Assembly (NCBI GenBank): GCA_022565595.1 | Contig: JAIUML010000010.1 | Span: forward strand, 62,001 to 126,000 | Origin: Saccharospirillum sp. | GTDB taxonomy: Bacteria > Pseudomonadota > Gammaproteobacteria > Pseudomonadales > Natronospirillaceae | Length of the DNA stretch: 64,000 nucleotides | Reading direction: 5' to 3' | In this document: piece by piece, positions 9,249 through 19,210 of the stretch | How the letters are laid out: each line of letters starts with the position of its first letter | Position numbering within the stretch: position 1 is the first letter of the stretch | Notes under the pieces: model-generated | Told to the model about the DNA's origin: nothing | The model's input: the letters and a program-made list of their open reading frames with translations, nothing else | The model's database searches: none | Position numbers and translations under genes: made by a program

Positions 9249-10136
9249 ATGTTTACTTTCAGACGCCGCACCCTCTGGATCATGATTTATTTACTCATAC
9301 CTGTGATCTTCCTGTTGCACCGGACAGGTGAGGATGATTCACCGCCCGTTGAGGTGGTCGCTGTCGATCATTGGTCGCTGGATGAGCTTCGAATCGAACA
9401 CAGCAGTAACCTCTGGTGGGTGCAACTTCCCGGTGCACAGCAGTGGCGGCTGACCGTCATTCAGTCTGAGGCGCCGGCCAGTGAGCTGGGTCTCGGTCTT
9501 TCGGACACTGTGCAGCAAGGCATGCAGGGCGGCTTTTGGCTGGTGACCATCGCCAATCCGGCGGCACCCGGGAGTCTGACGGAAGCAATGTCGTTCCTTT
9601 CGACCTGGTTGCCGGATGGGGCACAGCGCCAGTGGGTGCTGACTGGCCCGGTGACAGACGCCATGTTGACGACCATCCAACAGCACGACCCCCTGCAGGG
9701 GCAGGGGCAACCGGTACCTCAGCCCCCCGAATTGACTGCCAACCGCCTGACCTCACCACCCATCGGAAGCGAAGAGCAACTGGCCTTTCTGCTCTGGATT
9801 GGCGTGTTGCAACAACGACTGGGTGGAGAAGCCTCAGCGGCGCGGTGGGATTATCGCTTCGATACCAGCGAGGTAGTGTTCAACCAGAGTTTGATTCAGG
9901 ACTTGTTTGAGCCTGTCAGTACGGCTGAGTTCGAGCGGGTGCTGAGTACTTACCGGGAATCAGCTTTGGAACGGCGCAGATCTGCCGAGCAAATACATGC
10001 TTACCTGGTGGTCACCGCCGTTCATGGTTTGCCGGCAGACTTTATGCTCAATCAACCTGAGCGCCTTGCAGCGATTGATCTTGACGCGGTCAATCAACAA
10101 CGCGAGCGTTCTCGACGTGAACAATTCAATCAATGA
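9249..10136 (+). CDS. short membrane-anchored protein resembling an M16 peptidase C-terminal half
   Basis: 295 aa from the ATG at 9249; a GTG at 9192 would add 19 residues and has no better ribosome-binding site. A basic N-terminus and one hydrophobic segment (about 8-23) predict a signal anchor. The C-terminal third (FERVLSTYRESALERRRSAEQ, then AYLVVTAVHGLPADFML and an IDLDAVNQQ tail) resembles the end of M16 family domains. No zinc-binding HxxEH is present. In Pseudomonas this slot between ftsY and rsmD carries M16-type proteins, so I read it as a catalytically inactive, shortened relative (inference). It overlaps rsmD by 4 bp. Confidence 0.6.
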   Translation: MFTFRRRTLWIMIYLLIPVIFLLHRTGEDDSPPVEVVAVDHWSLDELRIEHSSNLWWVQLPGAQQWRLTVIQSEAPASELGLGLSDTVQQGMQGGFWLVTIANPAAPGSLTEAMSFLSTWLPDGAQRQWVLTGPVTDAMLTTIQQHDPLQGQGQPVPQPPELTANRLTSPPIGSEEQLAFLLWIGVLQQRLGGEASAARWDYRFDTSEVVFNQSLIQDLFEPVSTAEFERVLSTYRESALERRRSAEQIHAYLVVTAVHGLPADFMLNQPERLAAIDLDAVNQQRERSRREQFNQ

Positions 10137-10732
10137 AGAAAAAACGCACAGCAGCTCCTCAGAAAACTGGAGCCGGACCAGGCACACTGCGCTTGATCGG
10201 CGGCCAATATCGCGGCCGCAAATTACCCATTGCCGAGGTCGAGGGCTTGCGCCCAACCGGCGACCGATTGCGCGAGGTATTGTTCAATTGGCTGCAATTT
10301 GAGTTGCCTGGTGCGCTAGTGCTCGACTTGTTTGCCGGTAGCGGCGCCCTGGGGCTGGAGGCGGTATCACGAGGGGCTGAGCGGGTCTGGCTGATCGAGA
10401 AACACCCGCGTGCCGCCGCCCAGTTGCGAGCTTCGGCGGCCGATCTCGATTGCCCGGCGCTGGTGGTGGAAGGGGACGTCCTGGCCTGGCTGGCCCGAAC
10501 CGAAGTCATACCTGTCGATGGTGTTTTCCTGGATCCGCCTTTTGCGGCAGATCTATGGGCCGAAACGCTGCAAGCTCTTTTGCAACAGGGCTGGTTGAAA
10601 CCCGGCGCCTGGCTTTATGTGGAAGCGCCGGTGCGTCATGTTTTGTCGATGCCAGCAGAGTTGAAGGTGGTAAAAGAAAAGCGTGCTGGCGAGGTAATGA
10701 TGCGTCTGCTGCGCTATCAAGCTGTTAATTGA
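10133..10732 (+). CDS. rsmD: 16S rRNA (guanine966-N2)-methyltransferase RsmD
   Basis: Methylates G966 of 16S rRNA. 199 aa with the family start LRLIGGQYRGRKLP, RPTGDRLREVLFNWL, the SAM-binding LDLFAGSGALGLEA near residue 65 and the catalytic motif DPPF in VFLDPPFAADLW. The ATGA overlap with the preceding gene indicates coupling. The N-terminus is Lys-rich (MKKKRTAAPQK), as is common. Confidence 0.95.
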   Translation: MKKKRTAAPQKTGAGPGTLRLIGGQYRGRKLPIAEVEGLRPTGDRLREVLFNWLQFELPGALVLDLFAGSGALGLEAVSRGAERVWLIEKHPRAAAQLRASAADLDCPALVVEGDVLAWLARTEVIPVDGVFLDPPFAADLWAETLQALLQQGWLKPGAWLYVEAPVRHVLSMPAELKVVKEKRAGEVMMRLLRYQAVN

Positions 10733-10789
10733 CCGGTGGTCATTTAATCACTAAAGTGAATTGTTCAACTTCTTCTGGGGTGTTCCATT

Positions 10790-12211
10790 ATGCAGACTGA
10801 CCTGACTGAACCTGCTTTCGATGCCTTGAAGGCAAAGTTTGAAGCACAGCGCCTGGCCTACGGGCGGCATCCTTTTCCCAGCCTGCGCGAACGTCGCTAT
10901 CGGCTCACCCAATTGAAACAACTTATTCTGGACAATCAGGACGCAATTGCTGAAGCCCTGAATCAGGATTTTGGCGGTCGTTCTCCGTCGGAGACCCGCA
11001 ATGCCGAGGTTCTGCCTTCTATTCAAGGGCTGAATTACGCACTCAGGCATCTAAAGGGCTGGATGAAGCCGCAACACCGCTGGGTACCCCTGATGTTTCA
11101 ACCTGCGAGCAGCCGGGTTCAGGCACAGCCATTGGGTGTCGTGGGCATTGTTGTTCCCTGGAATTATGCATTGTATCTTGCCGTTGGGCCCATGGCCGCT
11201 GCGCTTGCGGCAGGCAACCACTGCATGGTGAAGCTGTCGGAATATACACCAGCCTTTGGAGCGCTTTTTGCCGAACTGGTCCACGCGGTTTTTGACGAAG
11301 ATGTGATTACCATCGTTAACGGTAATGTGGACGTTGCTCGAGCCTTTTCCGACTTGCCGTTCGATCACCTGTTCTTTACCGGCTCCACCCAGGTTGGCAA
11401 GCAGGTCATGGCGGCCGCGGCGCGCAATCTGACGCCTGTGACGTTGGAACTGGGGGGCAAGAGCCCGGTTTATGTCGACCGCAGTATGCCGGTCAAGGAG
11501 GCGGCACAGCGCCTGGTGTTCGGTAAGTGCATCAACGCCGGCCAGACCTGTGTCGCGCCCGATTACATACTGTGCCCACCGGAACGCATTGATGCCTTCG
11601 TTCAGGCCTGGTTGGCGGAGGTGCAACAGCAATACCCGAAGCCTGGCAGCAACGACGACTACACCTCCATCATTAACAGTGGGCAGTACCAGCGCCTGGT
11701 GGGTTATTTGAAAGCGGCTGAAAGTGAAGGTGCAACCTTGCATTGGAGTGAAGCCTTTGATGCCCAGCATGGCCGCAAGATTCCGCCCGTTGCTGTCACT
11801 GGTTTGCCGGAATCCAGCGCTTTGCTGCAGGAGGAAATTTTCGGGCCTATTCTGCCAATCGTCCCTTGTGAAAATGCCCACGATGCGGTGGATTACATCA
11901 ATGAGCGACCCAGGCCCCTGGCGCTCTATGTGTTCGGATACGATAAGTCGCTCCGTCCACTGTTCACCGAGCGCACCCACAGTGGCGGCCTGGTGTTTAA
12001 CGATGCGGTGTTTCATGTTGCTGTGGATAACCTGCCCTTTGGCGGTGTTGGCGCCAGTGGTATGGGGCATTACCACGGCCCGGAAGGCTTTGCGACCTTC
12101 TCCAAGCTGAAGCCGGTGGTCGCCAAGCAACGCTTGAATTCATTGAAAATGGCCTATCCTCCCTACAACCGCTGGGTACATAGAGTGCTCAGCAAGTTGT
12201 TTATCCGTTAG
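10790..12211 (+). CDS. coniferyl-aldehyde-dehydrogenase-like NAD(P) aldehyde dehydrogenase
   Basis: 473-aa class-3-like aldehyde dehydrogenase, oxidising an aldehyde to its acid. The catalytic pair is visible: general base Glu220 in TLELGGKSP and nucleophile Cys254 in NAGQTCVAP. The nucleotide-binding GSTQVGKQV (198-206) precedes them. The short form without a long N-terminal extension and the end region FSKLKPVVAKQRLN match the group annotated as coniferyl aldehyde dehydrogenase (CalB-like) and fatty aldehyde dehydrogenases. The true substrate cannot be read from sequence. It stands alone, 57 bp after rsmD. Confidence 0.88.
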   Translation: MQTDLTEPAFDALKAKFEAQRLAYGRHPFPSLRERRYRLTQLKQLILDNQDAIAEALNQDFGGRSPSETRNAEVLPSIQGLNYALRHLKGWMKPQHRWVPLMFQPASSRVQAQPLGVVGIVVPWNYALYLAVGPMAAALAAGNHCMVKLSEYTPAFGALFAELVHAVFDEDVITIVNGNVDVARAFSDLPFDHLFFTGSTQVGKQVMAAAARNLTPVTLELGGKSPVYVDRSMPVKEAAQRLVFGKCINAGQTCVAPDYILCPPERIDAFVQAWLAEVQQQYPKPGSNDDYTSIINSGQYQRLVGYLKAAESEGATLHWSEAFDAQHGRKIPPVAVTGLPESSALLQEEIFGPILPIVPCENAHDAVDYINERPRPLALYVFGYDKSLRPLFTERTHSGGLVFNDAVFHVAVDNLPFGGVGASGMGHYHGPEGFATFSKLKPVVAKQRLNSLKMAYPPYNRWVHRVLSKLFIR

Positions 12212-12411
12212 GCTACCTGTGAAGGGCAGTGGATCACGTTTGTGCCCATGTTCGGGCTGGGGTACCATTCGCCGCCTTGACCGTGCGCTGCCTTTTCGTT
12301 TCAGCGTGGTCCGTACAGAGGGGGACCCTCTGACCGACGGCAGGCTTGGCTTGGCCAGTGCCTGAGCAATCAGCGGCTGAGCCAGACAGGATTTCTGCTC
12401 AGGGCAAGTAG

Positions 12412-12915
<504 letters not shown>

Positions 12916-12955
12916 ACAGGTCGCTGCATTTTCGAGTTCAGATTCTTTATAATAG

Positions 12956-13249
<294 letters not shown>

Positions 13250-13267
13250 GGCTGGTGCAATGTCGCC

Positions 13268-14389
13268 TTAAAAGCTGAGCTGTTTTCCCGGTTTGATCTG
13301 TTGTTTGTCACTGGCAATCATGCCCAGCGTCGCGCCGGGGTGTGTTAATACCTGGTGGGTACGGCTGAACAGCACGCCGCTTGCTGGAGCGGTTACGGCA
13401 ATGCGCTCAGGGCCTTCACTGTCCAACAGCACAATGTCTGCATAGTGGTCACCTTCATTCAGGTGCTCTCCCATTTCCCGATGAAACACCGCTATGCCAC
13501 TGTGAGAGGCGGTGATCACCTTGACCTGATCCACATTGATGGTGACTGAATCGCCTTCTTGCGTTTGGGGTTTGGCGCCACTGTCGCGCACAAAGCCTTC
13601 CGCTTCCAGGAAGGCCAGAATGCCTTCGCAATCACGTCTGGCTAGAGTTTCGTTGACATCATTCTGGCCGCGCAATTCCAGGGTGGCCGCAAAGCAAGGG
13701 CGGGCGAATGGCTTGTGGGTTGCCGCAGCCAGTTTGACCCAGGGTTGGGTATGGGTGCCATCGAAAGCGACGACACCGCGCACGTCTTCTTCCAGGCGCA
13801 CCGGAAAGCCGAGGCAATGCGCCAGTCGACTGCCAATGTCTCTTTGGTGGTCGCCATAAAACAGATGCGGCAAGGCTTCATAGTCGCAGTGCAAATCGAG
13901 CATCACATTGGCGTCCAGTGATTGGCTCAGCAGTGCCCTGTGCAGGGCCTCTATCTCGTAGTGGCCAGCTTTCTCAGCCACCATGGTACGCAGCTCGGTT
14001 CTGACCAGAGCGTCGTTGGTGGCGCCATCCGCACCCAGCCGGTTTCCAACACGTTCTATCAGATCGTCGGCATCAATGGCCATGCCACGGTTAAAATTCT
14101 GGCCAGTGATGAAGTCGAATCGACCGGGTGTTTTGCCAAAGATTCGCTGGTTCATGCCGACCGGGTTGGCGAACGGAACGATGTCGATACGCTCCAACAC
14201 CTTGCCTTCCGCCTCAAGCTGAGTCAGACGCTCCATCAAGAGTTGCAAGGTTAACAAGCCTGGCCATTCGTCGGCGTGCAATCCGGCTTGCAGGTAGGCT
14301 TTGTGGTCGCCGTCGCCAAATTGATGCACCAACAGCTCGCGTTGATGGCCAGGGGCAGGGGCGGGCAGGGGAAGACTATGGGTTATCAT
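13268..14389 (-). CDS. succinylglutamate desuccinylase/aspartoacylase family zinc hydrolase
   Basis: 373-aa member of the AstE/AspA (M14-related) family, which removes acyl groups from N-acyl amino acids. Zinc ligands His38 and Glu41 are in AGLHADE, the third ligand His166 is in MLDLHCD, and the catalytic Glu237 is in TLELRG. The C-terminal portion (about 285-373) forms a beta-rich domain with ITASHSGIAVFHREMGEHL, resembling a lipoyl/hammerhead barrel, as in the uncharacterised subgroup. There is no ast operon nearby, so the substrate is unknown. Confidence 0.85.
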   Translation of the reverse strand: MITHSLPLPAPAPGHQRELLVHQFGDGDHKAYLQAGLHADEWPGLLTLQLLMERLTQLEAEGKVLERIDIVPFANPVGMNQRIFGKTPGRFDFITGQNFNRGMAIDADDLIERVGNRLGADGATNDALVRTELRTMVAEKAGHYEIEALHRALLSQSLDANVMLDLHCDYEALPHLFYGDHQRDIGSRLAHCLGFPVRLEEDVRGVVAFDGTHTQPWVKLAAATHKPFARPCFAATLELRGQNDVNETLARRDCEGILAFLEAEGFVRDSGAKPQTQEGDSVTINVDQVKVITASHSGIAVFHREMGEHLNEGDHYADIVLLDSEGPERIAVTAPASGVLFSRTHQVLTHPGATLGMIASDKQQIKPGKQLSF

Positions 14390-14496
14390 GGGGTTCTCTA
14401 CTGCAGTAAAGGATACAGTCTACTCAGCCAGGGGATGAAAAAACAATGAGCATGGCGTATTACTGTCATTGTTCAGTCAAGTCTGTAATCTTTGAG

Positions 14497-15111
14497 TCAA
14501 GGTGACCTCTGACCCAGGGCTTTTTCCACCAGCGGCCATACATTCTCAAGAATGATCGGTTGAGCCTCGGCCTTGGGGTGGAGACCATCCGCTTGCATCA
14601 GACTGTGATATTCGGCGACGCCATCCAGCAAGAAAGGCAGATACAACAGATCGTATTGCTCGGCAAGGTCAGCGAACTGATTGAAAAACGGTTCGGTGTA
14701 GCGAGAACCGAAGTTGGGAGGGATCCGTATCCCTAGGATGATAACGTCGGCGTTGGCCTGGTGGCTGATTTCTATCATGGACGCCAGGTTCTCCTGAATG
14801 CCTGCAATCGGGAAGCCGCGCAAGCCGTCGTTGGCGCCCAGTTCGAGCAGCACGATGTCTGGCTGGTGGCGTTCCAGCAAGGCAGGTAAGCGCTGCAGGC
14901 CGCCCATGCTGGTTTCGCCGCTGATGCTGGCATTGACAACCTGAATGTCCTGGTCGTTGTCCTGAAGGCGTTCTTCCATCAGAGCGACCCAGGTCTCCTC
15001 CGGCGACATGCCATAGCCGGCACTCAGGCTATCGCCCATAACCAGTAAAGTGTTTGCTTGAAGGCCCGAGACCAGCAGTACCAATGTAAGAACGAGCGCA
15101 ATGCGACGCAT
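14497..15111 (-). CDS. tesA: periplasmic GDSL esterase/lysophospholipase TesA
   Basis: Multifunctional acyl-CoA thioesterase I / protease I / lysophospholipase L1. I use the ATG at 15111 (204 aa), giving a clean signal peptide (MRRIALVLTLVLLVSGLQA). An in-frame start at 15162 would overlap the divergent ybbA gene. SGNH blocks: GDSLS with Ser28, SISGETS, GANDGLRG, and the catalytic DGLHPKAEA near the C-terminus. Divergent from ybbA-ybbP, the same arrangement as in E. coli. Confidence 0.92.
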   Translation of the reverse strand: MRRIALVLTLVLLVSGLQANTLLVMGDSLSAGYGMSPEETWVALMEERLQDNDQDIQVVNASISGETSMGGLQRLPALLERHQPDIVLLELGANDGLRGFPIAGIQENLASMIEISHQANADVIILGIRIPPNFGSRYTEPFFNQFADLAEQYDLLYLPFLLDGVAEYHSLMQADGLHPKAEAQPIILENVWPLVEKALGQRSP

Positions 15112-15139
15112 GCAATTCACCAACAGAGAACGAGTACCC

Positions 15140-15832
15140 ATGACAGATTCACCCAACATCATGATCGAAACCAGACAGCTTAAACAGGAAGTTCCTAATC
15201 ATGAAGGTACGCTGGCCATTCTCAAGGGGATTGATCTGTCAATTTACAGTGGCGAGACAGTCGCCATCGTCGGCGCTTCTGGTTCCGGCAAGTCGACGCT
15301 GTTGGGCATGCTGGCTGGCCTGGACCGGCCCAGCGGCGGCGAAGTCTGGCTCAAGGGGCGTAACATCACTGCCCTGAATGAAGAGCAAAGGGCGATGATG
15401 CGCGGTGAACTGGTTGGCTTCGTGTTTCAGAATTTCCAGTTGCTGCCCAGCCTGACGGCGCTCGAAAACGTCATGTTGCCATTGGAAGTCAAATCCGCAC
15501 CAGAACCGGAACGGCAGGCCAGCAAGTGGCTTGAACGAGTTGGTCTGAACGGGCGGGAGCGCCACTACCCCTTGCAACTCAGTGGCGGTGAACAACAACG
15601 GGTGGCTCTGGCCCGGGCCTTTGCCAGCAATGCACCGATACTCTTTGCTGATGAGCCGACCGGTAACCTTGACACCCGAACGGGCGAGACTGTGGCCGAT
15701 TTACTGTTTGAACTGAACAATGAGCGTGGCACGACACTGGTGTTGGTTACCCACGACGTAAAACTGGCTGCTCGTTGCGAACGCCAGCTTGAAATGGAAG
15801 CCGGCCACCTGCGCGAGGCCGTAACTGCATGA
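15140..15832 (+). CDS. ybbA: ABC transporter ATP-binding protein YbbA
   Basis: ATPase of the LolD/MacB-type class. The ATG at 15140 gives 230 aa; the frame extends 13 codons upstream, into the tesA 5' region. Walker A GASGSGKST is at 45-53, signature LSGGEQQRVALARAF, Walker B ILFADEPTGNLD, H-loop VTHD. It overlaps ybbP by 4 bp (ATGA) and is predicted to form one complex with it. The family is proposed to act with TesA on lipid or export functions, but this is not proven. Confidence 0.93.
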   Translation: MTDSPNIMIETRQLKQEVPNHEGTLAILKGIDLSIYSGETVAIVGASGSGKSTLLGMLAGLDRPSGGEVWLKGRNITALNEEQRAMMRGELVGFVFQNFQLLPSLTALENVMLPLEVKSAPEPERQASKWLERVGLNGRERHYPLQLSGGEQQRVALARAFASNAPILFADEPTGNLDTRTGETVADLLFELNNERGTTLVLVTHDVKLAARCERQLEMEAGHLREAVTA

Positions 15833-18309
15833 ATTTATCGTTCAAATTGTTGTGGCGTGACTGGCGTGGCGGTGAACTGAATATCCTTGTCGCGGCGCTG
15901 TTAATTGCCGTGGTAACCGTGACCAGTATCGGCCTTTTCGCCGACCGCATTCGCAACTCCATTATCGACGAAGCAGGCAACCTTTTGGCTGCGGACGCCC
16001 AGGTTCGCAGCCGATCGACCAGCCCGGTTAGCCCGGAAATCATCGAGCGTGCACGCGAAGCTGGCCTCGAAATGGCCGAACAGGTGACCTTTCAGGCCAT
16101 GGCCTTTGGCAAGGATGGCGCCATGCAATTGGGTGCCGTCAAGGCGGTATCGGATGCCTACCCATTGAGGGGCGACCTGACTGTGGCGCAGGAGCCCTTT
16201 GGTCGTTCCGTTGTTGCACCACAGGGCCCTGCTGCGGGCGAGGTCTGGCTGACTTCCCGGCTGTTTCCGCTGCTTGGAGTGGAGGTAGGAGATGTCATCG
16301 GAGTCGGTGAAGCCGATCTGGTGTTGACCGGTGCCGTCATTACCGAACCGGATAACTCGGCTTCCTTGTTCGGCTTTAACCCGCGCATCATGATCAATAC
16401 GGCAGACCTGGATGCGACCGGGGCGGTTCAGTTGGGTAGCCGTGTCAACTTCCGGCTGCTGATCGCGGGTGACGTCGAGACTTTCCGTAACGACATCAGT
16501 GACTTTTTGGGTGACACCCATCGATGGGTACAACCGCGTGATGCCAATGAGGGCATTACCGCCGCGATGGACCGAGCCGAGGGTTTTCTCCTGTTGGCCG
16601 GGTCGCTTGGCGTGATGTTGGCGGGCGTGGCTCTGGCTTTGGCATCTCGCCGCTATGCATCCCGACAACTGAGCCATGTTGCCCTGCTGAAGACGCTGGG
16701 GCTGACACCCAATGGTATTTCCCGGCTTTACGCTGGCAATTTGTTGATTCTGGGGCTCCTGTCCGTGCTGGTCGGCCTGTTTGTAGGTTGGACAGTGCAC
16801 TGGGTGTTTCTGGAGTTGGCCAGTGGGCTGTTGCCGAGGGACCTTGAACCGGCGAGTGCTCGACCGCTCTGGATCGGTTTCATGACCGGCATGATTTGTC
16901 TGATGGCGTTTGCTTTTCCGCCGGTTTGGGTGCTGCGGCAAACTCCACCAGCTCTGGTATTGCGTTCCGAACTGGAAGGGGGAACCCTGAGTCAGCGGTT
17001 GACGACCCTCTTGGGTGTGGCCGCTGTCATTGGTCTGGTCTGGCTGTACAGTCAGGACTGGCTACTGACCGCCGCGTTGCTCGGCGGCGGATTATTAGCC
17101 ATTGCCGGTGTTTCGGTTATGGCTGCCGCCTTGATCTGGCTGGTGCGTCGTTACGGTAGCCGTCTCGGGACGACCTGGCGTCTGGGGTTGGCCAGCCTGC
17201 AACGCCACAGCCGCCAGAATGCCTTTCAGATCATGGTGTTTTCCATTGCTCTGATGTTGCTGTTTATTTTGACGCTGCTGCGCTCCTCCTTGATTGGTGA
17301 GTGGCAAAGGCAACTGCCGGAGGGCACACCCAATCACTTTGCCTTCAATATTTTTGAAGGCGAGCGTGCCAGCTATGAGGCGTTTCTGACCGAAAATCAG
17401 GTGCCCCGCGAGCCCTTCTACCCCATGATTCGTGGTCGCCTCTCCAACATCAATGATGAATCATTGGCGGATCGTATTAGTCGTTTGCAGCCGGAAGGGG
17501 ATGATTTCAGGCGAGAGTTGAACCTGACCTGGAGCGACCAACTGGCCGCTGACAATCAGGTAGTTCAGGGCCAATGGTGGCAACCCGGCGATGAACAACA
17601 ATCGTTGATTTCCATTGAGCAGGACTTCGCGACCCAATTGCAGATCGAGCTTGGCGATGAACTGACCTTCAACATTGGCGGGCAGACGGTTGTCGCTGAG
17701 GTCAACAGTGTTCGTACCGTGCAATGGGACAGTATGGCGCCAAACTTCTATGTCATTTTCAGTCAACCCATACTGGAAGGGGCTGGAGCGGCCTACCTGA
17801 CCAGCTTTTACCTTGAGCCGGAACAGAAGCCGTTACTGGCAGAGCTGGTGCGGCAATACCCAACTGTCAGCGTGATTGAAGTGGATGTCATCATTCGGCA
17901 GATTCAGGACATTGTCGGCCAGGTGACCGTTGGTGTGGAGTTCATACTGGCGCTGGTATTGGTCTCCGGCTTGCTGGTGTTGCTGGCCAGTGTGCAGGCA
18001 ACTCTGGATTTGCGTCTTCGCGAAAGCGCCATTCTGCGCACCCTCGGAGCCCGAGCCTCCATCGTGCGCGGCGGGCTCTGGATTGAGTTCGCTGCTCTTG
18101 GCGGTCTGGCAGGCTTGCTGGGTGCGGTTGGTGCAGAGGCGGCCCTGGCCTATTTTCAGACCAGCCTGCTGCAACTCAGTTGGACACCCCATTATGGGCT
18201 CTGGATCCTGGGCCCGACGATCGGCGCTGTGTTGATTGGCGTCATCGGGGTTGTTTCGACACGCAAGGTCATTAGCGTACCGCCGATGACCGTTCTGAAA
18301 GCGGTTTGA
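15829..18309 (+). CDS. ybbP: FtsX-like ABC permease YbbP
   Basis: 826-aa inner-membrane permease. Visible: one N-terminal helix (about 17-37), a periplasmic MacB-like region, and a central block of helices (about 255-420) containing the first FtsX motif with KTLGLTPNG. A second soluble region follows, then a final three-helix block (from about 700) with the second FtsX motif ESAILRTLGARASIVRGG. The size and two FtsX domains match YbbP. Partner of YbbA; the substrate is unknown. A hairpin lies just after the stop (about 18322-18346) but lacks a T run. Confidence 0.92.
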   Translation: MNLSFKLLWRDWRGGELNILVAALLIAVVTVTSIGLFADRIRNSIIDEAGNLLAADAQVRSRSTSPVSPEIIERAREAGLEMAEQVTFQAMAFGKDGAMQLGAVKAVSDAYPLRGDLTVAQEPFGRSVVAPQGPAAGEVWLTSRLFPLLGVEVGDVIGVGEADLVLTGAVITEPDNSASLFGFNPRIMINTADLDATGAVQLGSRVNFRLLIAGDVETFRNDISDFLGDTHRWVQPRDANEGITAAMDRAEGFLLLAGSLGVMLAGVALALASRRYASRQLSHVALLKTLGLTPNGISRLYAGNLLILGLLSVLVGLFVGWTVHWVFLELASGLLPRDLEPASARPLWIGFMTGMICLMAFAFPPVWVLRQTPPALVLRSELEGGTLSQRLTTLLGVAAVIGLVWLYSQDWLLTAALLGGGLLAIAGVSVMAAALIWLVRRYGSRLGTTWRLGLASLQRHSRQNAFQIMVFSIALMLLFILTLLRSSLIGEWQRQLPEGTPNHFAFNIFEGERASYEAFLTENQVPREPFYPMIRGRLSNINDESLADRISRLQPEGDDFRRELNLTWSDQLAADNQVVQGQWWQPGDEQQSLISIEQDFATQLQIELGDELTFNIGGQTVVAEVNSVRTVQWDSMAPNFYVIFSQPILEGAGAAYLTSFYLEPEQKPLLAELVRQYPTVSVIEVDVIIRQIQDIVGQVTVGVEFILALVLVSGLLVLLASVQATLDLRLRESAILRTLGARASIVRGGLWIEFAALGGLAGLLGAVGAEAALAYFQTSLLQLSWTPHYGLWILGPTIGAVLIGVIGVVSTRKVISVPPMTVLKAV

Positions 18310-18392
18310 TTGACACCCCTTGAATGGGACACGGAAGTCCCCATTAACCCTGTTCGATTCATTCTTTGAATTTGATCAAGCAGTAAACTCCG

Positions 18393-18458
18393 ATAGCTCA
18401 GGCCTATGGTTGCAATAGTGTTTTGTAACGTGATTTGCAGTGGCCTGATCGCTAGGAT
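18393..18458 (+). promoter_or_regulatory. OxyR-type binding site and promoter of the peroxiredoxin
   Basis: Three tetrads at 11-bp repeat spacing: ATAG (18393-18396), N7, CTAT (18404-18407), N7, ATAG (18415-18418). The fourth position (18426-18429) is degenerate. This fits the OxyR consensus ATAG-N7-CTAT-N7-ATAG-N7-CTAT in three of four blocks. A weak promoter (TGATTT, 16 bp, TAGGAT at 18453-18458) follows directly, so the site sits where a class I activator would contact polymerase. OxyR control is inferred. Confidence 0.6.
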
Positions 18459-18531
18459 GCGCGCTGTTTTTGCCAGTGCGCCCGGCGACTGTCTTGACCC
18501 TGTTTTTAACCCTGTATTAATGGAGCAATAA

Positions 18532-19155
18532 ATGAGCGTACTTCTTGGACGTAAAGCCCCTGACTTCACCGCCCCCGCTGTATTGGGCGATGGCCAAATT
18601 GTTGATAGCTACAACTTTGCCCAGCAAACCGAAGGCAAATACGCCCTGGTGTTCTTTTACCCACTGGATTTTACCTTCGTTTGCCCGTCAGAGCTGATCG
18701 CTCTGGACAAGCGCGTCGAGAAGCTGAAAGCCATGGGCGTGGAAGTGATTTCTGTTTCCATCGACTCTCACTTCACTCACAACGCCTGGCGCAACACCCC
18801 GGTCAACGAAGGCGGTATTGGCCCGGTCAAATACACCATGGTCGGAGACATGGACCACTCCATCACCCGTGCATTCGGCGTTGAATCCGAAGGCGGCGAC
18901 AGCTACTACCCTGCTGGTGTGGCCTTTCGTGCCTCTTTCGTCATCGACAAGCAAGGCGTTGTTCGCGCCCAGCACATGAACGACGAGCCCATCGGTCGCA
19001 ATATCGACGAACTGGTACGTGTGGTAGAAGCCCTGCAGTTCTTCGAAGAAAACGGTCACGTTTGCCCAGCTGGCTGGCAAAAAGGCGACTCCGGCATGGT
19101 CAACACCCCTGAAGGTGTTGCTGAATACCTGGGCACCAACTCAGACAAGCTGTAA
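18532..19155 (+). CDS. typical 2-Cys peroxiredoxin (AhpC/Prx1 family)
   Basis: Thiol peroxidase reducing H2O2 and organic peroxides. 207 aa; peroxidatic Cys51 in DFTFVCPSE with the upstream PLDFT motif, resolving Cys178 in HVCPAGW, and the YF-type tail region present (VAEYLGTNSDKL). No ahpF is adjacent, so the reductant is probably thioredoxin (a trxA lies 4.5 kb away), but this is inference. A good GGAG ribosome-binding site precedes the ATG, an OxyR-like site lies upstream and a strong terminator follows. Confidence 0.95.
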   Translation: MSVLLGRKAPDFTAPAVLGDGQIVDSYNFAQQTEGKYALVFFYPLDFTFVCPSELIALDKRVEKLKAMGVEVISVSIDSHFTHNAWRNTPVNEGGIGPVKYTMVGDMDHSITRAFGVESEGGDSYYPAGVAFRASFVIDKQGVVRAQHMNDEPIGRNIDELVRVVEALQFFEENGHVCPAGWQKGDSGMVNTPEGVAEYLGTNSDKL

Positions 19156-19183
19156 ATCTGGCCGTTTTGACAGATTGAACCCC

Positions 19184-19210
19184 AAAGCCCGGCATGCCCG
19201 GGCTTTTTTA
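19184..19210 (+). terminator. intrinsic terminator of the peroxiredoxin gene
   Basis: Perfect 9-bp stem AAAGCCCGG/CCGGGCTTT around a 5-nt loop, followed by an unbroken T tract, 28 bp after the stop codon. Confidence 0.9.
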
